A stretch of DNA of 39,769 nt from Gordonia araii NBRC 100433 (lineage in GTDB: Bacteria > Actinomycetota > Actinomycetes > Mycobacteriales > Mycobacteriaceae), in assembly GCF_000241265.1 (NCBI RefSeq), contig NZ_BAEE01000019.1, positions 1 through 39,769 on the forward strand, written 5' to 3'. The translations under genes and the position numbers were made by a program. This document shows positions 39,741-39,769 of the stretch, one piece after another. Position 1 is the stretch's first letter. Every line of letters begins with the position of its first letter. Under the pieces are notes generated by a model, which was not told where the DNA came from, made no database searches, and saw nothing but the letters and a program-made list of their open reading frames with translations.

Positions 39741-39769
39741 CTGCGTCTAGGGCGACCGCAACGGGGTTA

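Noticed and set aside
1..39769. tRNA, rRNA or insertion-sequence genes
   Set aside because: I saw no tRNA cloverleaf-type sequence, rRNA stretch, transposase frame or terminal inverted repeat in the window.

Overview
The window is high-GC actinobacterial DNA (43 of 60 bases are G or C in a sampled line of mrp). Gene content and order point to the Mycobacteriales (mycolic-acid bacteria). Two blocks match gene orders I know from Mycobacterium tuberculosis: the O-methyltransferase / sigE-rseA-htrA-tatB / mrp block (Rv1220c to Rv1229c), and the manB-wbbL-rmlD / LCP / TIGR03089 ... fadE25, purE-purK, GtrA, PH-domain, birA, accD5-accE5-maf-sseA-sufE-accA3 block (Rv3264c to Rv3285). Here the two blocks are joined. 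Together with dispersed tandem repeats and several genes absent from that order, this suggests a relative such as Gordonia rather than Mycobacterium; the genus is inference.

Layout. 1-2600: an accessory island with a secreted HNH-nuclease-like putative toxin, its likely immunity gene, a proline-rich membrane protein cut by the window edge, and a decayed copy of the toxin's signal-peptide region. 2600-7640: envelope-stress block, with Mrp, TatB, HtrA protease, anti-sigma factor RseA, SigE and an O-methyltransferase. 7640-13330: cell-wall linker and sugar nucleotide genes (manB, wbbL, rmlD) divergent from an LCP ligase, followed by a TIGR03089 gene. 13330-20630: mixed accessory and metabolic genes: two acetyltransferases, a secreted YdcF-like protein, fadE25 with a TetR regulator and a palindromic operator, a F420-type nitroreductase with a dienelactone hydrolase, and an SMP-30-like gene. 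Two arrays of one 22-bp tandem repeat lie here in opposite orientations. 20620-26970: purE-purK, GtrA, a PH-domain / response regulator / histidine kinase operon, DUF6069 and birA. 27040-34260: the acyl-CoA carboxylase locus (accD5, accE5, maf, sseA, sufE, a stand-alone condensation-domain enzyme, accA3). 34280-39769: a short GNAT-like fragment, an AbiEi-type protein with a nuclease-like C-terminus, an acyltransferase-3 membrane protein, and a cobalamin riboswitch before metE, closed by a strong terminator.

How it fits together. BirA would biotinylate AccA3, which with AccD5/AccE5 supplies (methyl)malonyl-CoA for lipid synthesis. WbbL and RmlD build the rhamnose linker on which arabinogalactan is assembled, and an LCP enzyme would attach that polymer to peptidoglycan. 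SigE, RseA and HtrA would monitor the envelope. Many genes start with ATG or GTG 6-8 bases after a TANNNT -10 element, so leaderless transcripts appear common.

The best candidate for something undescribed is the toxin/immunity island with its internal GC switch and decayed paralogue. Next are the dispersed 22-bp repeat family and the orphan condensation-domain enzyme inside the carboxylase operon.
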